A stretch of DNA of 64,000 nt from Homarus americanus (GCF_018991925.1 NW_024753828.1:1182361-1246360); one strand, 5' to 3'; numbered from the stretch's first letter, positions 1 through 11,095 are shown. Notes: generated from the sequence alone by a model not told the origin. A program made the numbers and translations.

Positions 1-1787
1 TGACATTTAGACAAGTTTAGTTTAATACCCATCTCTTCAAATCTCTCAAATACTCTGGTGAGTCTCTGCAACAAGGTGGGGAAGTCAGGAGCCCATACTA
101 TTACATCATCAAGATAGTTTCGTACCCAGTCTTCAACTGCTAATGGAGCTAATACTCGGTTTACTTCTTGCGTGAAAACGGCAGGACTAGCTGAGAGCCC
201 AAACGGAAGGCGTGTGAACCTCCATAGATTGTACCCATCGCTAAAAGTTGTTAGATCTCGGCTGCTGTCGTTAAGGATGACCTGATAATATGCATCCTTC
301 AAATCTAATGTGGCATAATATTTATTTCCTGCAGCTTTCTCTACTAATTCGTCAATTCGTGGCAAGGGTTGTATGTCGACCTTCAAATGCTTATTGACTG
401 CTCGAAAATCTAAGCACATACGCTTTGAACCGTTGGGTTTTGTTACCAGAACAATGGGGGATAACCAGGCGGCAGTCGATGGTTCAATGATATTACGATC
501 CCTCATATCTGTTATCATTTCTTTAATTATTCCTTTTGCTTTCTCTGGGTGTCTATACTGTGGTCCTCGGACAGGATTGTGGTTGGCGAGCTGAATGTTA
601 GCGGGTATACCAGCAATTGACCCAATTTCATGTGGTCCTAAAACAAATAAGGAATCATGAGCTAGAATTACTTTCCGCAAACGTTTACGCATTTCTCGGT
701 CTAGATGGTTCCACGGTTGGTTTCTAATTAACTCATTTAACTTCTCTTGTCTAGTGGTTCCGCCTTTTACTTCGTCACATTCCGGTATCATACTGTTGGA
801 AATCTCTTGGACATGTCTTACCTTCTTTACTGTACCGTTGGGAATTCCGGCACAAATTACACAGTCAGAGGAGGGTACTCTCTGATCAGCACCTACATTT
901 ACTTTTACTTGGTTTGACGATCTCCTCTCCCCTTCTGTTTGAATGGCTAGGTGATGAGGTGCACAAAGGGAGAATTCAGTTGAAGACTTTACTTTACACA
1001 ATTTGTCATAGACCTGTTGAATATGTCCCAAGTGATTTCCCTTAGTGTCGACATACGAGATTATCTCCTCTGGGATTAACTCATATTCGCCAATGACAGT
1101 GCCAACTCTCAAATACACTGATTTATCGGTACAATTACTTACTGGCAAATATATACGTGAATCTGGCTGTACTCTAACACATATCTCTGGTTGTTGGTTG
1201 AAACTTTTATGCGTGAATCGTATGCTCAGAATTTGACCTATCTCTACTTTCACCTTGATGGATAAGATCGGTGCATGGCGGCCTCGTACAATAGTCTTCC
1301 TATCAATATGGAGACTCTTCAACTGTGGTGGACAAGGTACATCGGGCTTTAATGACAATCTATTGACGCATTTGATTCCTTGCATGTGATCTCTCATTAC
1401 TACTTTCCCATATTCATGTGACTGGCCTGCCCAAATGAAAAGTTTCCTTTTACGTTCCCAGGTTACTCTAAATCTACCAAGGAGATCTGCTCCGAATAGC
1501 AATTCTGCATTAAAGTACTTATCATCCACCACAATAGCATGGTGTCTGACTTGCAACTGGGGTGTTACTTGTACTGTTATGACTACTTTACCTTTAATTT
1601 TTAGCTCATCTCCCGTAACACCCTGGTATCTATCTTTACAAGGTTTGATGGGTTGCAAATTCAAAGTTTTTACTAGGCTCTCCTGAATTAAGGTGGCTTC
1701 ACTACCTGTATCTATTAAAGCAAGACAGACACGTTCATTTACAGTAAACCAAATGCAAGGAGACACATTGGAAGGAACCCGCTTATG
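1..1787 (-). CDS. pol: Ty3/gypsy element A pol (protease and reverse transcriptase), 3' part beyond window edge
   Basis: Read on the minus strand, the frame stays open from the gag stop at 1788 to base 1. It begins with a retropepsin whose active site reads ALIDTGSEATLI (about 1694-1729). A long spacer follows, then a reverse transcriptase with VLVTKPNGSKRMCLDFRAVN, LDLKDAYYQV (about 280-310), a LPFG motif (about 198-209) and the catalytic YLDD (about 105-116). These motifs and the PR-RT order are those of Ty3/gypsy Pol, which copies element RNA into DNA in cytoplasmic particles. RNase H and integrase would lie outside the window. No stop or frameshift was found in the 595 codons present, so the copy could be young. 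It has no separate start: its frame is the same as gag across one TGA. Confidence 0.9.
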
Positions 1788-3026
1788 TCAATATTTTGGA
1801 TAGTGCCGACGGTTGGCGCGTCCAGGGCAGCGTTGACTGTTTCTCCGACATCCTACTTCCAAGCAATCCCAACATGAACGTGGGGGTGGATTTAAGGGGC
1901 AAGTAGAAGTATCATGATTCGGTGTTCGGCAATATGGACAGTAAGGTCCCTGTCGCTTTCCAACTAACCTTTTACGAGGACTTTCAAATAAGGCTACCGC
2001 GTGTTGATCTCGCTTACTACTGGTACCCCAAGCTCCTCCTGTTACGTTACCTTCGGCCCGACTGGCTCTTTCACTTATGGGAAGTTCTTGGGTCGCATGC
2101 TTGTGAACTGGGCGGATACCAGGATACCCAGTTCTGTTACTTCGCAGATAGATATGTCGGAGTTTCTCCAATTGTTCGGCCATCGTGTCTACTGGACAAC
2201 AAGGGGAATAATAGGATATCAACTCCTCTTTCAACTGTTCTGGCAGTTTCTGGTACAATTTATCTTTCAAAGTTTGTTCTTCACCTTCCCTGGGCCCATA
2301 CCGGCGGAAAATGGTTGCGAGAACTGATTTAACTTGGCCCAAAAAGCGCCGGGGATCATCTTCCAAATTGTACTCTAACCTCGCAAATTCCTGCCAGGCA
2401 ACTTCCAGAGGGATTGGTTTCACAAACAACTTCCGCAAGGTGGCTTTAAGTTTATCCCAATTTTCCTCATCGGTGCCGAGTTCTACTTGGACCATGTCTT
2501 CAATCTGCTGGTCCATGCGGTCGGTAGCTACATACCATCTATCCCGTGAGCTAACTGCGCAATATTCTACTCTCTTACAGAATTTAGTTAAGATGTTGTC
2601 TGTGTTAAGACCAACGAGGTCGTCCAAGGACAGCCTCGGAACGTATTGGTGGTAATGGGGACCAGGAGGTCGGCTGGGTATATCGTTAGTAGGGGGCAAA
2701 AGTGGAACCACGGCAGGAGGGGGTACAAGTGGAACCACGGCAGGAGGAGGTACAAGTGGAACCATGGCAGGGGGGGGCAAAAGTGGAACCACGGCAGGAC
2801 GAGTAGGTACAGCCGGTTCTTCCCTCCGTTCATCAAGCAAAGCTTGTTGTCTCCTTATCGTATCCATAGACTCAGCGAGTTTAGCCCGAAGAGCTTGGAC
2901 TTCTGTTGCTAAATCAACAGCGGCTTTGGCCGTCATGGTCCCCTTATTTGCGTTAGCATCTGCCATTGTGTTACAACAAATCAATACTATAACCCACTTT
3001 AAATACGATACATGCACAGTGCTCAC
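1788..3026 (-). CDS. gag: Ty3/gypsy element A gag polyprotein
   Basis: 412-residue Gag, the structural protein of the retrotransposon particle. The outermost ATG is at 3026, but the ATG at 2966 (protein starting MADANANKG) removes a hydrophobic leader-like stretch and is an equally likely start. Order: a short coiled-coil-like segment (LRAKLAESMDTIRRQQALLDE), a proline/valine repeat of about 40 residues, a capsid-like helical region (about residues 150-290), and a basic C-terminus with clustered cysteines (CPYC, then CWDC) resembling degenerate zinc knuckles for RNA binding. It ends at TGA (1788-1790). Downstream codons continue in the same frame into protease, which suggests Gag-Pol is made by stop readthrough or that the stop is a mutation. 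Confidence 0.85.
   Translation of the reverse strand: MSTVHVSYLKWVIVLICCNTMADANANKGTMTAKAAVDLATEVQALRAKLAESMDTIRRQQALLDERREEPAVPTRPAVVPLLPPPAMVPLVPPPAVVPLVPPPAVVPLLPPTNDIPSRPPGPHYHQYVPRLSLDDLVGLNTDNILTKFCKRVEYCAVSSRDRWYVATDRMDQQIEDMVQVELGTDEENWDKLKATLRKLFVKPIPLEVAWQEFARLEYNLEDDPRRFLGQVKSVLATIFRRYGPREGEEQTLKDKLYQKLPEQLKEELISYYSPCCPVDTMAEQLEKLRHIYLRSNRTGYPGIRPVHKHATQELPISERASRAEGNVTGGAWGTSSKRDQHAVALFESPRKRLVGKRQGPYCPYCRTPNHDTSTCPLNPPPRSCWDCLEVGCRRNSQRCPGRANRRHYPKY
2692..2800 (-). repeat. 30-bp tandem repeat coding for Pro/Val units in gag
   Basis: About four imperfect 30-base units encode VPLxPPPAVVPL-type repeats in the N-terminal third of Gag. Units differ by single bases, for example ATG for ACG in the third. 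Repeat-number variation between copies of the family is likely. Confidence 0.8.
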
Positions 3027-4001
3027 TCAAGACCCAAGGACTGGTACTGATTTTCTGCAATACGACTAACACTCCATGCATCAACTATTCAAACTACTGT
3101 TCAGATTATTAATCTCCCCAAAGATACTATTATGGCATCAAAAATTCACTTAGACACTTTGCCATTCACAGACTCAGTATGGTGCAACACTGCGTGAACA
3201 CTTCACGAATTTCCGTACTCACAATTCTGGGTCCATACACTTGTGTAACATTTTCCATATACCGTATCACCATAAGGTCCTCACATATATAATACTGTAT
3301 TCTGAAAGTATACTGGCATTAGAGTTCACATAACATACGTTACACAAATTAATGACCCGTTAGCACCTGGTTAAAATAACTTTAAAATTATAGCGTATAC
3401 ATAGGAATATTAATAGTAGGAACTGTAAAATGCCCCGAGATATTAAGTAAATGGAATATATATCCTACCTAACACATAACTAAAGAATATGACAAGTACA
3501 GAATTAGCATCCACTTAACCTTTGCATATAGTGCAATGCTTCTGTTAGCACTCAGAATTAAAACACTGGGCACTCCCACGATGGAACATTTCACAACTAG
3601 TGCCACGGCCCAAACATGTATTCACTGTCTGTAAGTAATACTGAGTTAACAACAGAAAAAAAAATTTGGGCAGATTGTTACATATCAAAATTCTTCCAAT
3701 ATTAATGAACCTTATTCACACTCTACAAGTTATTGTTGCAGGTTTCCTTTTACTTTAAACAAGACTTTTTCTAACCTAACTCCAAGGTATTTCTTTGAAC
3801 TTATTTCACTCTCTCTGCAAACCACCACAAAAAGCTGTACCTCGGAAAAATATGGAACAAAATTATTAGCAATCTGAAATACTCATTAGTTACAGTGGAA
3901 TGGTTATTAAATACCCGTACAGAGAAATGGTTATAACTCAGTTAAAAACTACAGTATCACAGTCATTCCTCCCAACTCGATACTATGTTCATTACATCCC
4001 A
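3027..4001 (-). other. Untranslated leader of gypsy element A
   Basis: About 1 kb between the primer-binding site and gag on the minus strand, AT-rich and without a convincing reading frame. This is the expected place for the leader and packaging region of an LTR retrotransposon. No regulatory motif was recognised. Confidence 0.5.
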
Positions 4002-4013
4002 CCGCTGCCACCA
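4002..4013 (-). other. Putative primer-binding site of gypsy element A
   Basis: On the minus strand TGGTGGCAGCGG lies a few bases after the end of the LTR-like block. It starts with TGG, the complement of a tRNA CCA end. The core TGGTGGCAGC recurs near 21648-21720 and 40200 in LTR-like contexts, which supports this reading. The priming tRNA was not identified. Confidence 0.55.
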
Positions 4014-4345
4014 TTTATGAGGGCTTGAGCTGCCACCCTTCATGAGGGCCTGTGTGCCAGTAACAATTCCTTTTACTCTTATATATCACCATTGGTAGCG
4101 TGACGATAGGAGGCTCGTGGGTAGGTGTAATGATAGTATCAAGCAATAGGGAAGAAATAACGGTAAATACTGTAGGTAAATAATATACACAATTATACAA
4201 ATACAAAGTTTATTTAAACATGAATATGAAATTAGAAGAAAGAATTGGTTTGTACTAATAGACGAAATCTATTACTAGGCCCTCAGCTCAACATACTCAC
4301 ACCATTACTGGGTGGACATATTCAATACCCTTCCAACCCTACGGG
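4014..4345 (-). repeat. LTR-like block B (3' part of element A 5' LTR)
   Basis: On the minus strand this matches 21345-21720 of the plus strand with few differences. It includes an AATAAA-like stretch (TAAATAAACTTT) and a 25-bp duplicated end containing GGTGGCAGC. Position directly before the primer-binding site makes it the 3' part of the element A LTR. The 5' part of the LTR was not delimited because repeat RA follows in the opposite orientation. Confidence 0.55.
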
Positions 4346-4439
4346 GTGGACATACTCAATAACACAACTATGATAGTCACTTAGCACCATAAATACTAGG
4401 CAACTGCCACTACAACACTCAGTCGTCAGGAGTGATACT

Positions 4440-5366
4440 CAAGCAACAGCCATGGGGTCCAGCCACCACGGAGTACTATCTGACGAACTCTGGAGATCCC
4501 AGTGGGTTAATTCCACCACACAAATATAGCCCTACTGAGGTAGACATTCATCCACCAATGATGGGGGCTGGTAGTGGTGTGTGGCTTGGTGGTCCGGGGT
4601 CACCTCGTGGACCGAGCGTTAGGGCCAGACGAGCCAGCTATGGGGGCTATAGGTGGTCTGAAGTGTCTGACGGCCGGGTCTCACGTAGGTAACTGATCCT
4701 ACTGGACCTCGGACATGTCCCCAGACATAGTGGATACAACATCCACCCTACAGACACGGCCTAGGCTGCGTTAGGGACCTGTATGGATGAAGGGACGGGC
4801 ACTTACTAACCGGTGACAACAACAACACGTTTCAGGGGACGTTAAAGACGTAAATATGACTTTACTCAGAGCATATCAACTACGTTACTGTAACACTTGC
4901 ACAATCAACTATCAATTGGGTCAAATCACTTAAAGAAGGGCAAATTACAACAGCGTGGAATGGCATACCTGTATGGATGAAGGGACGGGCACTTACTAAC
5001 GGTTAAAATGCCCGCGTGCCCTCACTCAAACCAGACCAGGGAGTCCACCTACTCCTATTCCAATGAATTAATTTACGGTACCCTCTGACGTTGAAATTGA
5101 GACTATGAACTCATTTTCATTCTCTACTATTATCTTCACTAACAATGCTCTGACTCAGCTATCGAAAGCAAAATTAAATTGATTACAAAGGAATGGATGG
5201 CAACAGGTCCCAGCATACAGCGTCTGCTCCCATAGACAAAGGCGGGGGAAACAGAGAAAACGGGGGACGTTTCCACTGGGGGACTCGGAAGGTTTTGTGG
5301 ACGTTTGAGCGTAATATGAATCCTTAAGGTTTTCAGGTTAGCTCTTATCATGACCATTACACCTCT
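4440..5366 (+). repeat. Repeat RA, copy 1 (LTR-like, ends in CATTACA)
   Basis: About 0.93 kb aligned with 20399-21340 at roughly 95 percent by eye, from GCCATGGGGTCCAGC to a CATGACC-ATTACA end. It carries an internal direct repeat (ACCTGTATGGATGAAGGGAC at about 4769 and 4967). Its last 100 bases resemble the end of LTR-X at 44885-45003 (shared GAGCGTAATATGAATC and GGTCATTACA-type end), so it is probably an LTR of a related family. It has no coding capacity. Confidence 0.6.
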
Positions 5367-5479
5367 GGCCCCAAGGATTTCGGATAAAGGATTGTCAACC
5401 TGTAAATGAATAGTAATATGGTCACACAAGAGGAGATGGGACGCCATTGTTTTCATTAATGTTTAAACCCGTGAGTCTG

Positions 5480-5964
5480 GGACGATGGTTCTACATAAGA
5501 AAATGAAGAAAATAAGACCCTGGTTGTAGCTGTAGTAAAATTAATGTAAAAAATTATGAATATATATGTTTTAAGTAATGTTATTTAATGTTAATAAATG
5601 GAACAACAGAAGTCGCTAACCACTAATGGCAAAGAAAAAAGCGAGATGGATTGGGAATGCCAACATACGTGTGCATTCATGGAAACGGCGTCATTTATCT
5701 TATTAAGAATATGTACAAAAGATTCATTATTGTTTATTACTGAATATGTATTTGATTGAATTAATCTTTATATATGCAAAATGAACAATACAATTCATCA
5801 ATACTACGCAGTATATTAAAACAGCAAGAGGATATTAGATGGCATTGTTGTTGTCAGTTATCCACCTGAAACTGAAGAAAATAAGTCCCTGGTTGTTGTT
5901 GTAGTATAATTAATGTAAAAAATATGTATGTTTTAATTAATGTTATTTAATTTACAGTAGAAGT
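5480..5964 (+). repeat. AT-rich dispersed repeat hosting the TRIM element
   Basis: AT-rich units with recurring strings (GTTATTTAATGTTAATAAATGG, ACTGAAGAAAATAAG, TGTACAAAAGATT). Related sequence is at 5860-5964, continues at 7556-7690 after the TRIM, and recurs at 10085-10440. Unit length is about 400 bases. No reading frame. Confidence 0.5.
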
Positions 5965-6409
5965 TGTAGTGGATTTCTCCCCTACAAACGCTGTTTGTCG
6001 CTGCATAGCCGACCCCACGAATTCCCCAGTGTATGCCTCGTGGTCTAGGTCAACCAGCGCCACCCACGGAGCGGGGGTCAACTACTAAGCCACGCTAACC
6101 CCCGCTATTTAAGACCTGACCTCGTGGTGATCTCTCTTTCTACCTACACCAACCAGCCAGCAACACCTCCTCCTCCTCCGCCTGCCTGGCGGTCCTCGCT
6201 CCCGCCGGCGAGCATGGCGACCCACAAGCTGTCCTCCTCTGAGCACCCTCACCAACCAGCTCTCTCTACATCACGCTTGTAACCATGCTGCCTTCCCAGC
6301 ACCAAGCTGCATTGTACATCCAATACAACATGTATACATGAGAGCACATTGTGAGTTTCCTTTCTCCATCCCATCCTGAGGGTGAACACCAAAAATCCTG
6401 TTCCCCACA
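5965..6409 (+). repeat. TRIM 5' LTR
   Basis: 445 bases, TG...CA ends. Contains GGGTCAACTACTAAGCCACG then CGCTATTTAAGACCTGAC, where TATTTAAG is a plausible TATA-type core promoter. Close to the 3' LTR, with small indels in the CTC-rich segment. Confidence 0.85.
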
Positions 6410-6411
6410 AA

Positions 6412-6424
6412 TGGTGACCCCCGG
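6412..6424 (+). other. TRIM primer-binding site
   Basis: TGGTGACCCCCGG starts two bases after the 5' LTR end. The TGG start and position are as expected for tRNA priming. Confidence 0.65.
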
Positions 6425-7097
6425 AGATTCGCACTCACACAGGATGGAGGAGAAACTGATCACGCTCCCAGTCTTCAAGAAACATGGAAGACTGGCTTAT
6501 CCACCACAGAAGCAGCTCTCATCGGCTCTACAACTACTGTCTCTACACCGCAGGTTAGACACCCTAGAGCAGCACTGCTTCTCTAAGCAGACACCAGCTC
6601 CTCTTCCTGCCCCAAGCACCACGTCCTACCGACCCCAACACACCCGTCCTGCCTCAGACACCGCCCCGGCCCAGCAGTACCCCTTGCCGCTTCTCCTGAC
6701 ACGGCCACTGCTCCTGAGTGCGGACCCACACACCCCTCTTTTCTCCCTCAGGTACTCCCTGCTAATGTCCTGCACCCTGCTGCTGTCGTGGACCCAGCTG
6801 CTGTCACGAGCCCTCATCCGCTTCTGCTGACGCAGCCCCTGCTCCTGATCCGGGCCCACACACCCCAGCAGGCGCATCTGACGACTCTGTACCTGCCGTG
6901 AGGGAAGCACAACATTCATCGCCTCCACACACCCTTTTTCTCCCTCTCTACTCCCACAGATATTGTGTATCTAGACAGTTGTCTCTAGCGGCCGGCTCAT
7001 CCACGCCATCGCCGTTGTCTCACATGAGGCATGCACCGCCCGTTCTGCCTCACATGTGCTATGCAACCCTGCAGACAACAAGTCTCCTACACCGCCT

Positions 7098-7113
7098 GGA
7101 GGGAAGAAGGGAG
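7098..7113 (+). other. TRIM polypurine tract
   Basis: GGAGGGAAGAAGGGAG, a 16-base pure purine run three bases before the 3' LTR, the normal position of the plus-strand primer. Confidence 0.75.
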
Positions 7114-7116
7114 TAT

Positions 7117-7555
7117 TGTAGTGGATTTCTCCCCTACAAGCGCTGTTTGTCGCTGCGTAGCCGACCCCACGAATTCCCCAGTGTATGCCTCGTGGTCTAG
7201 GTCAAATAGCGCCGCTCACGGAGCGGGGGTCAACTACTAAGCCACGCCAACCCCCGCTATTTAAGACCTGACCTCGTGGTGATCTCTCTCTTTCTACCTA
7301 CACCAACCAGCCAGCAACACCTACTCCTCCGCCTGCCTGGCGGTCCTCGCTCCCGCCGGCGAGCATGGCGACCCACAAGCTGTCCTCCTCTGAGCACCCT
7401 CACCAACCAGCTCTCTCTACATCACGCTTGTAACCATGCTGCCTTCCCAGCACCAAGCTACATTGTACATCCAATACAACATGTATACAGAGAGCACATT
7501 GTGAGTTTCCTTTCTCCATCCCATCCTGAGTGTGAACACAATCCCATACCCCACA
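7117..7555 (+). repeat. TRIM 3' LTR
   Basis: 439 bases, same ends and same TATTTAAG motif as the 5' LTR. Followed by the AAGT target duplication. Confidence 0.85.
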
Positions 7556-8228
7556 AAGTAACCACTGATATTAAAGAAAAAAAAATGAGGCTGATAGTGG
7601 AATGCCAATGTATACGTGCGCACTCAAGGAAACAGTCATTTATCTTAAGAATGTGTACAAAAGATTTATTATTGTTTATTACTAAATTGAATTGAATTAA
7701 AACAGTTTATTTAGCCAGAAAAACACAGATACAGAGTGGATAATAATAACAATATTAACATGGTTGAGCCAGTTGAGAACCTGGGTTCTCTTTTAGGAAC
7801 CTGATATATACTACACATTTATCTCAAGGAAGTATTATGTAACATTTAGTATCATCTGGAATAGTACAATAGCATGGTGGTAATAAGAACATTTCATAAT
7901 GTTACCACGGTTATCACTTCAATATTTATTTATTTTATTTTAATATTTTTTTTTTAGTTTATATTTATATTTATATTATAAGTATATACATAAATTACAA
8001 TGGAATTGAAAAACATAAGTATAATGGGGGAACAGTGCAACATGGGTTGTACATTATTAAGGTTGAACAAGAGGACAGAGCTGTTAGGATTATGTCTAGT
8101 TGGCAAATATGTATATGTATTGCAATGGTAATTTCTTATCTATTTACATGATAATTTCTGATAAAACGGTTTTGATTGTACAATAAAAGCGGGTACTTTA
8201 AATATAGTAGGTATTACAAGAAATATTA
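7556..8228 (-). other. AT-rich flank and probable 3' UTR of the 8.2-kb LINE
   Basis: The first 140 bases continue the AT-rich repeat interrupted by the TRIM. The rest lies downstream (minus strand) of the LINE stop at 8229 and includes TTTATATTTATATTTATATT, so it is plausibly its 3' untranslated end. No gene seen. Confidence 0.4.
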
Positions 8229-9530
8229 TTACTTAGACATTAGATATTTTTTAAAAGATGATTTAAAGGAAGGAGCGTAGTCTTTGCTCGGATGTGTGGG
8301 GGTAAGTTGTTCCACACCTTCACACCATGATATATTATGGAGGTCTGGGACTGAGAGGAGCAAGTGATTGATAGATTTGTAAACAAAGAGGGCACAGCAG
8401 TAGGTGTTATTATCTTCGAATTTTAAAATTTTCAATATAGCAAATTTTTCGTTTGTGTGATCGGTTTTTTCAAGTAGGTCATTGTCCGTACAACTCTCTT
8501 TTGTGCAGTAACCAGAGATTGTGTTTTTGAAGAGCCAGAGGCCCCCCCATATTGTGTGACAGTGTATCAGGTGTTGATAAACAAGATAATGATAGATTTC
8601 TTTCATTGCTGTGAGAGTGAGTGTGATACATGATACCGCACTGTTTATTGAATTTACTGTGAATGTCTTGTATGTGGTTTCTCCAGCTAAGTTTCTCATC
8701 AACAATAACTCCAAGGAATTTAGTATTTTATTCACGTTTGAGGACTGTATTACCAAGGTACAGGGGTTCCAAGTCTGGGGATAAATTTTCCTTCTGTGAA
8801 AGATCGTGTAGCAGGTTTTCTCAATGTTTAAGGTCAATTTATTAAGTATTACCCAGGTCCTGACTTTAGTAAATTCAGTGTTCATAGTTCTCATCAAGGA
8901 ATGGAGGTCTGAGTTGCTGGCATAGAGATTACTATCGTCTGCAAATAAGTTGTATTTTATGAGTGTGCTGGCGTGGACTATGTCGTTTATGTTCAACAAA
9001 ACAGTACTGGACCGAGAATGGAACCTTGGGGGATGCCATACAAGATTGGCGAGGAGTCAGATTGGTGATTATTATAGCAGACATACTACATCCTGATGTA
9101 CAGATATGAGGTAAACCAATTGTGGGACAGGCCACTAACGCCATGTTAAAGCTTTGAAAGGAGGATGGTATGGTCGACAGTATCGAAGGCTTTAGAGAGG
9201 TCCAAGAATATACCGACTGTGAAGTGACTGTCATCAAAGGAATTTAAGATGTCACTAGTAAAGGATAGCAGATCACTCTCAGTCGACCTTCTAGCTCTAA
9301 ATCCTAACTGGGAGTCTGAAAAGATGTTATTGGCATTGCTGAAGGAATCTACATGCTAGCTTCTCCAGTATCTTACTCAAGAATCCTTTGTCCCCAGATT
9401 TTTTTATATGCTGGGTGAACTTTAGCAATTTTCAGTTTATCCGGAAAGACACCACTAGTAAAGGAGGAGTTAAAAATGTGTAGGAAAACAGGTAGCAATA
9501 AGTGGGCTACTTTCTTAATGATGCTCATTG
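8229..9530 (-). pseudogene. LINE reverse transcriptase, decayed (CR1/L2-like), 3' part
   Basis: The minus-strand translation holds LDLSKAFDTVDHT (about 9165-9205), then GIPQGSILGPVLF (about 9005-9045), then NLFADDSNLYASN (about 8925-8965, FADD catalytic box) and a C-terminal tail ending SSFKKYLMSK at 8229. These are palm motifs A, B and C of non-LTR reverse transcriptases. The motifs fall in different frames, so at least two frameshifts have occurred, one just after the GPVLF box. Upstream text SSFTSGVFPDKLKIAKVHP (about 9410-9475) is the usual segment before the palm. The segment before that lies beyond a solo LTR at 9535-9982. Confidence 0.8.
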
Positions 9531-9534
9531 GTAT

Positions 9535-9982
9535 TGTGGCATACTGTCATGGCAGGTTGTCTGGGTCTCTTATTTGGCCTCACAACGTACGTACATGAAG
9601 TATATCCAACACTCAGGATTGAGGTAGAAATAGAAAATCACAGTGTTTCTTGTATATATATATTGTTGCACAGCACAGTGTTAAAGAGAAATTAAGTCGG
9701 GCGAAGCTTGCTCAGAGTTCCTGTAGGGCGAGGAGCTTTCTGAGGGAGCGTGTGTATGGAGCTGTTGAGGGATGTTGCTTGTTGGCGGCGGTAAGTAGAA
9801 AGAGCGCGATGAAGGCCAGGTGAGGTCTTATATGACCGCGGTAGGCGTGGCTTGATGGAAGGCCCCCGCTTTGTTCGGCGTCGCTGGTTACCTGACCTTG
9901 ACCACGAGGGATACGCCGGCAGATTCGCGGGGGGTCGGCCAGTCAGCGACACACGGCGTTTGTAGGGGAGGCCTCCACTACA
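9535..9982 (-). mobile_element. Solo TRIM LTR (divergent) inside the LINE
   Basis: 448 bases on the minus strand from TGTAGTGGAGGCC to a CCACA end, flanked by a GTAT duplication (9531-9534 and 9983-9986). Only the ends and the segment around the ACGAGG/TCGGCC blocks resemble the TRIM LTRs strongly, so it is a divergent subfamily member. Removing it rejoins the LINE reading, which confirms the limits. Confidence 0.8.
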
Positions 9983-9986
9983 GTAT

Positions 9987-10110
9987 ATGGTCTTTGCCTG
10001 CTGCTGCATCTATGGACATTTTTATGATGGCCAGTAATTCATCTGCTGTGACGGGATAAGAACAGCTCATTTTGCTGTATGTTTTGCAGGTAGGCTATAA
10101 ATTCCTGAAT
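9987..10110 (-). pseudogene. LINE fragment upstream of the solo LTR
   Basis: Minus-strand text VTADELLAIIKMSIDAAAGK is the conserved segment that precedes the RT palm in CR1/Jockey-type LINEs. It is continuous with the LINE at 8229-9530 once the solo LTR is removed. The 5' half of the element is absent or unrecognisable. Confidence 0.65.
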
Positions 10111-11095
10111 ATGTATTTGATTGAATTTATGTTTATATATGTGAAATGAACAATGAAATTCATTAATAATACGTAGAATATTAAAACACACAATAGGAGA
10201 CAAGATGGCATTGTTTTCGTGAGTGACGATGGGTCTACATAAGAAACTGAAGAAAATGTAAAAAAATGAATATGTACGTTTTAAGTAATGTTATTTAATG
10301 TTAATAAATGGAACAATAGAAGTAGCTAACCACTGAATGGTAAATAAATAAAGAGAGTCGATTGGTAACGCCAACGTATAATAGAGCGTACATGTGAAAA
10401 CATATTGTCATTTCTCTGCATAAGAATATGAAAGCAACATTTATTTACTGTTCATATATGTTTTAAATAATACTTACGAATGTAAAACAAAAATTCTACT
10501 CGCCAATGGTGGTAAAGTCTACTCGAAAACATAAGGACAGCCAATGATGTGTGAGTTTTTACTCTTATGACAAAGTCATCAGGTTCAACTCTGGCTGAAG
10601 CTGTAGCTTTCCATAAAACTATTACTGAAACTATTACTAAATCTGAAGTTGTTGTTGAAGCTGCTTATGATGCTGAATTTGATGGTGTAGCTGAAGTTGA
10701 TGGTTTAGGCCTTTGAATATTAAAGCTGTCTAAAGAGCCTTACATAGCTGCTTTCTTTTCTCATTATGCATCTTTATGTAGAGGGCCCTGTTACTTTTAA
10801 AGCTTTGTTCTGTTAATGGATCCACTTCAGAAAATATGTTCATTGCTTGTTCTATATAATATCCACAGACCTCTCACCTTTTTCGTATCATTTTAACACA
10901 TCTAGTTTCTCGGCTAAGCTTATACACTTTCTATTAGCTTTTGAAACAACAATACCATCAATTGCTCTCTTGCTCATGTCGAATAAGGATGTAAAAATGC
11001 TGTAAGAAACCTGAGAAAATTTTTCTCCTTTTCCTGTTTAGATGTGTGAAAACAAAGGGCACACCAGCTGCGACTGTTTATACTAGTGATGCTGG
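10085..11095 (+). other. AT-rich repeat copy and unannotated sequence
   Basis: 10085-10440 repeats the AT-rich family seen at 5480-5960 (GTTATTTAATGTTAATAAATGGAAC). 10600-10720 is a GAAGCTG/GTAGCTGAAGTTGATGG low-complexity stretch. Nothing else was recognised up to the next LTR. Confidence 0.4.

Larger units (their letters stand above)
5965..7555 (+). mobile_element. Complete TRIM (small non-coding LTR retrotransposon)
   Basis: Two direct LTRs (5965-6409 and 7117-7555) bracket only 0.7 kb. Both begin TGTAGTGGATTTCTCCCCTA and end CCCCACA. The insertion is flanked by a four-base target duplication, AAGT (5961-5964 and 7556-7559). A TGG-starting primer-binding site follows the 5' LTR and a purine tract precedes the 3' LTR. 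The interior has no gag or pol similarity; its longest frame (6351-6830) overlaps the LTR and is proline/leucine-rich with no recognised domain. Such elements depend on proteins made by autonomous relatives. Confidence 0.88.

Noticed and set aside
6351..6830. 159-codon frame as a TRIM protein
   Set aside because: It starts inside the LTR, is low-complexity Pro/Leu/Ser text, and lacks any Gag or Pol motif.
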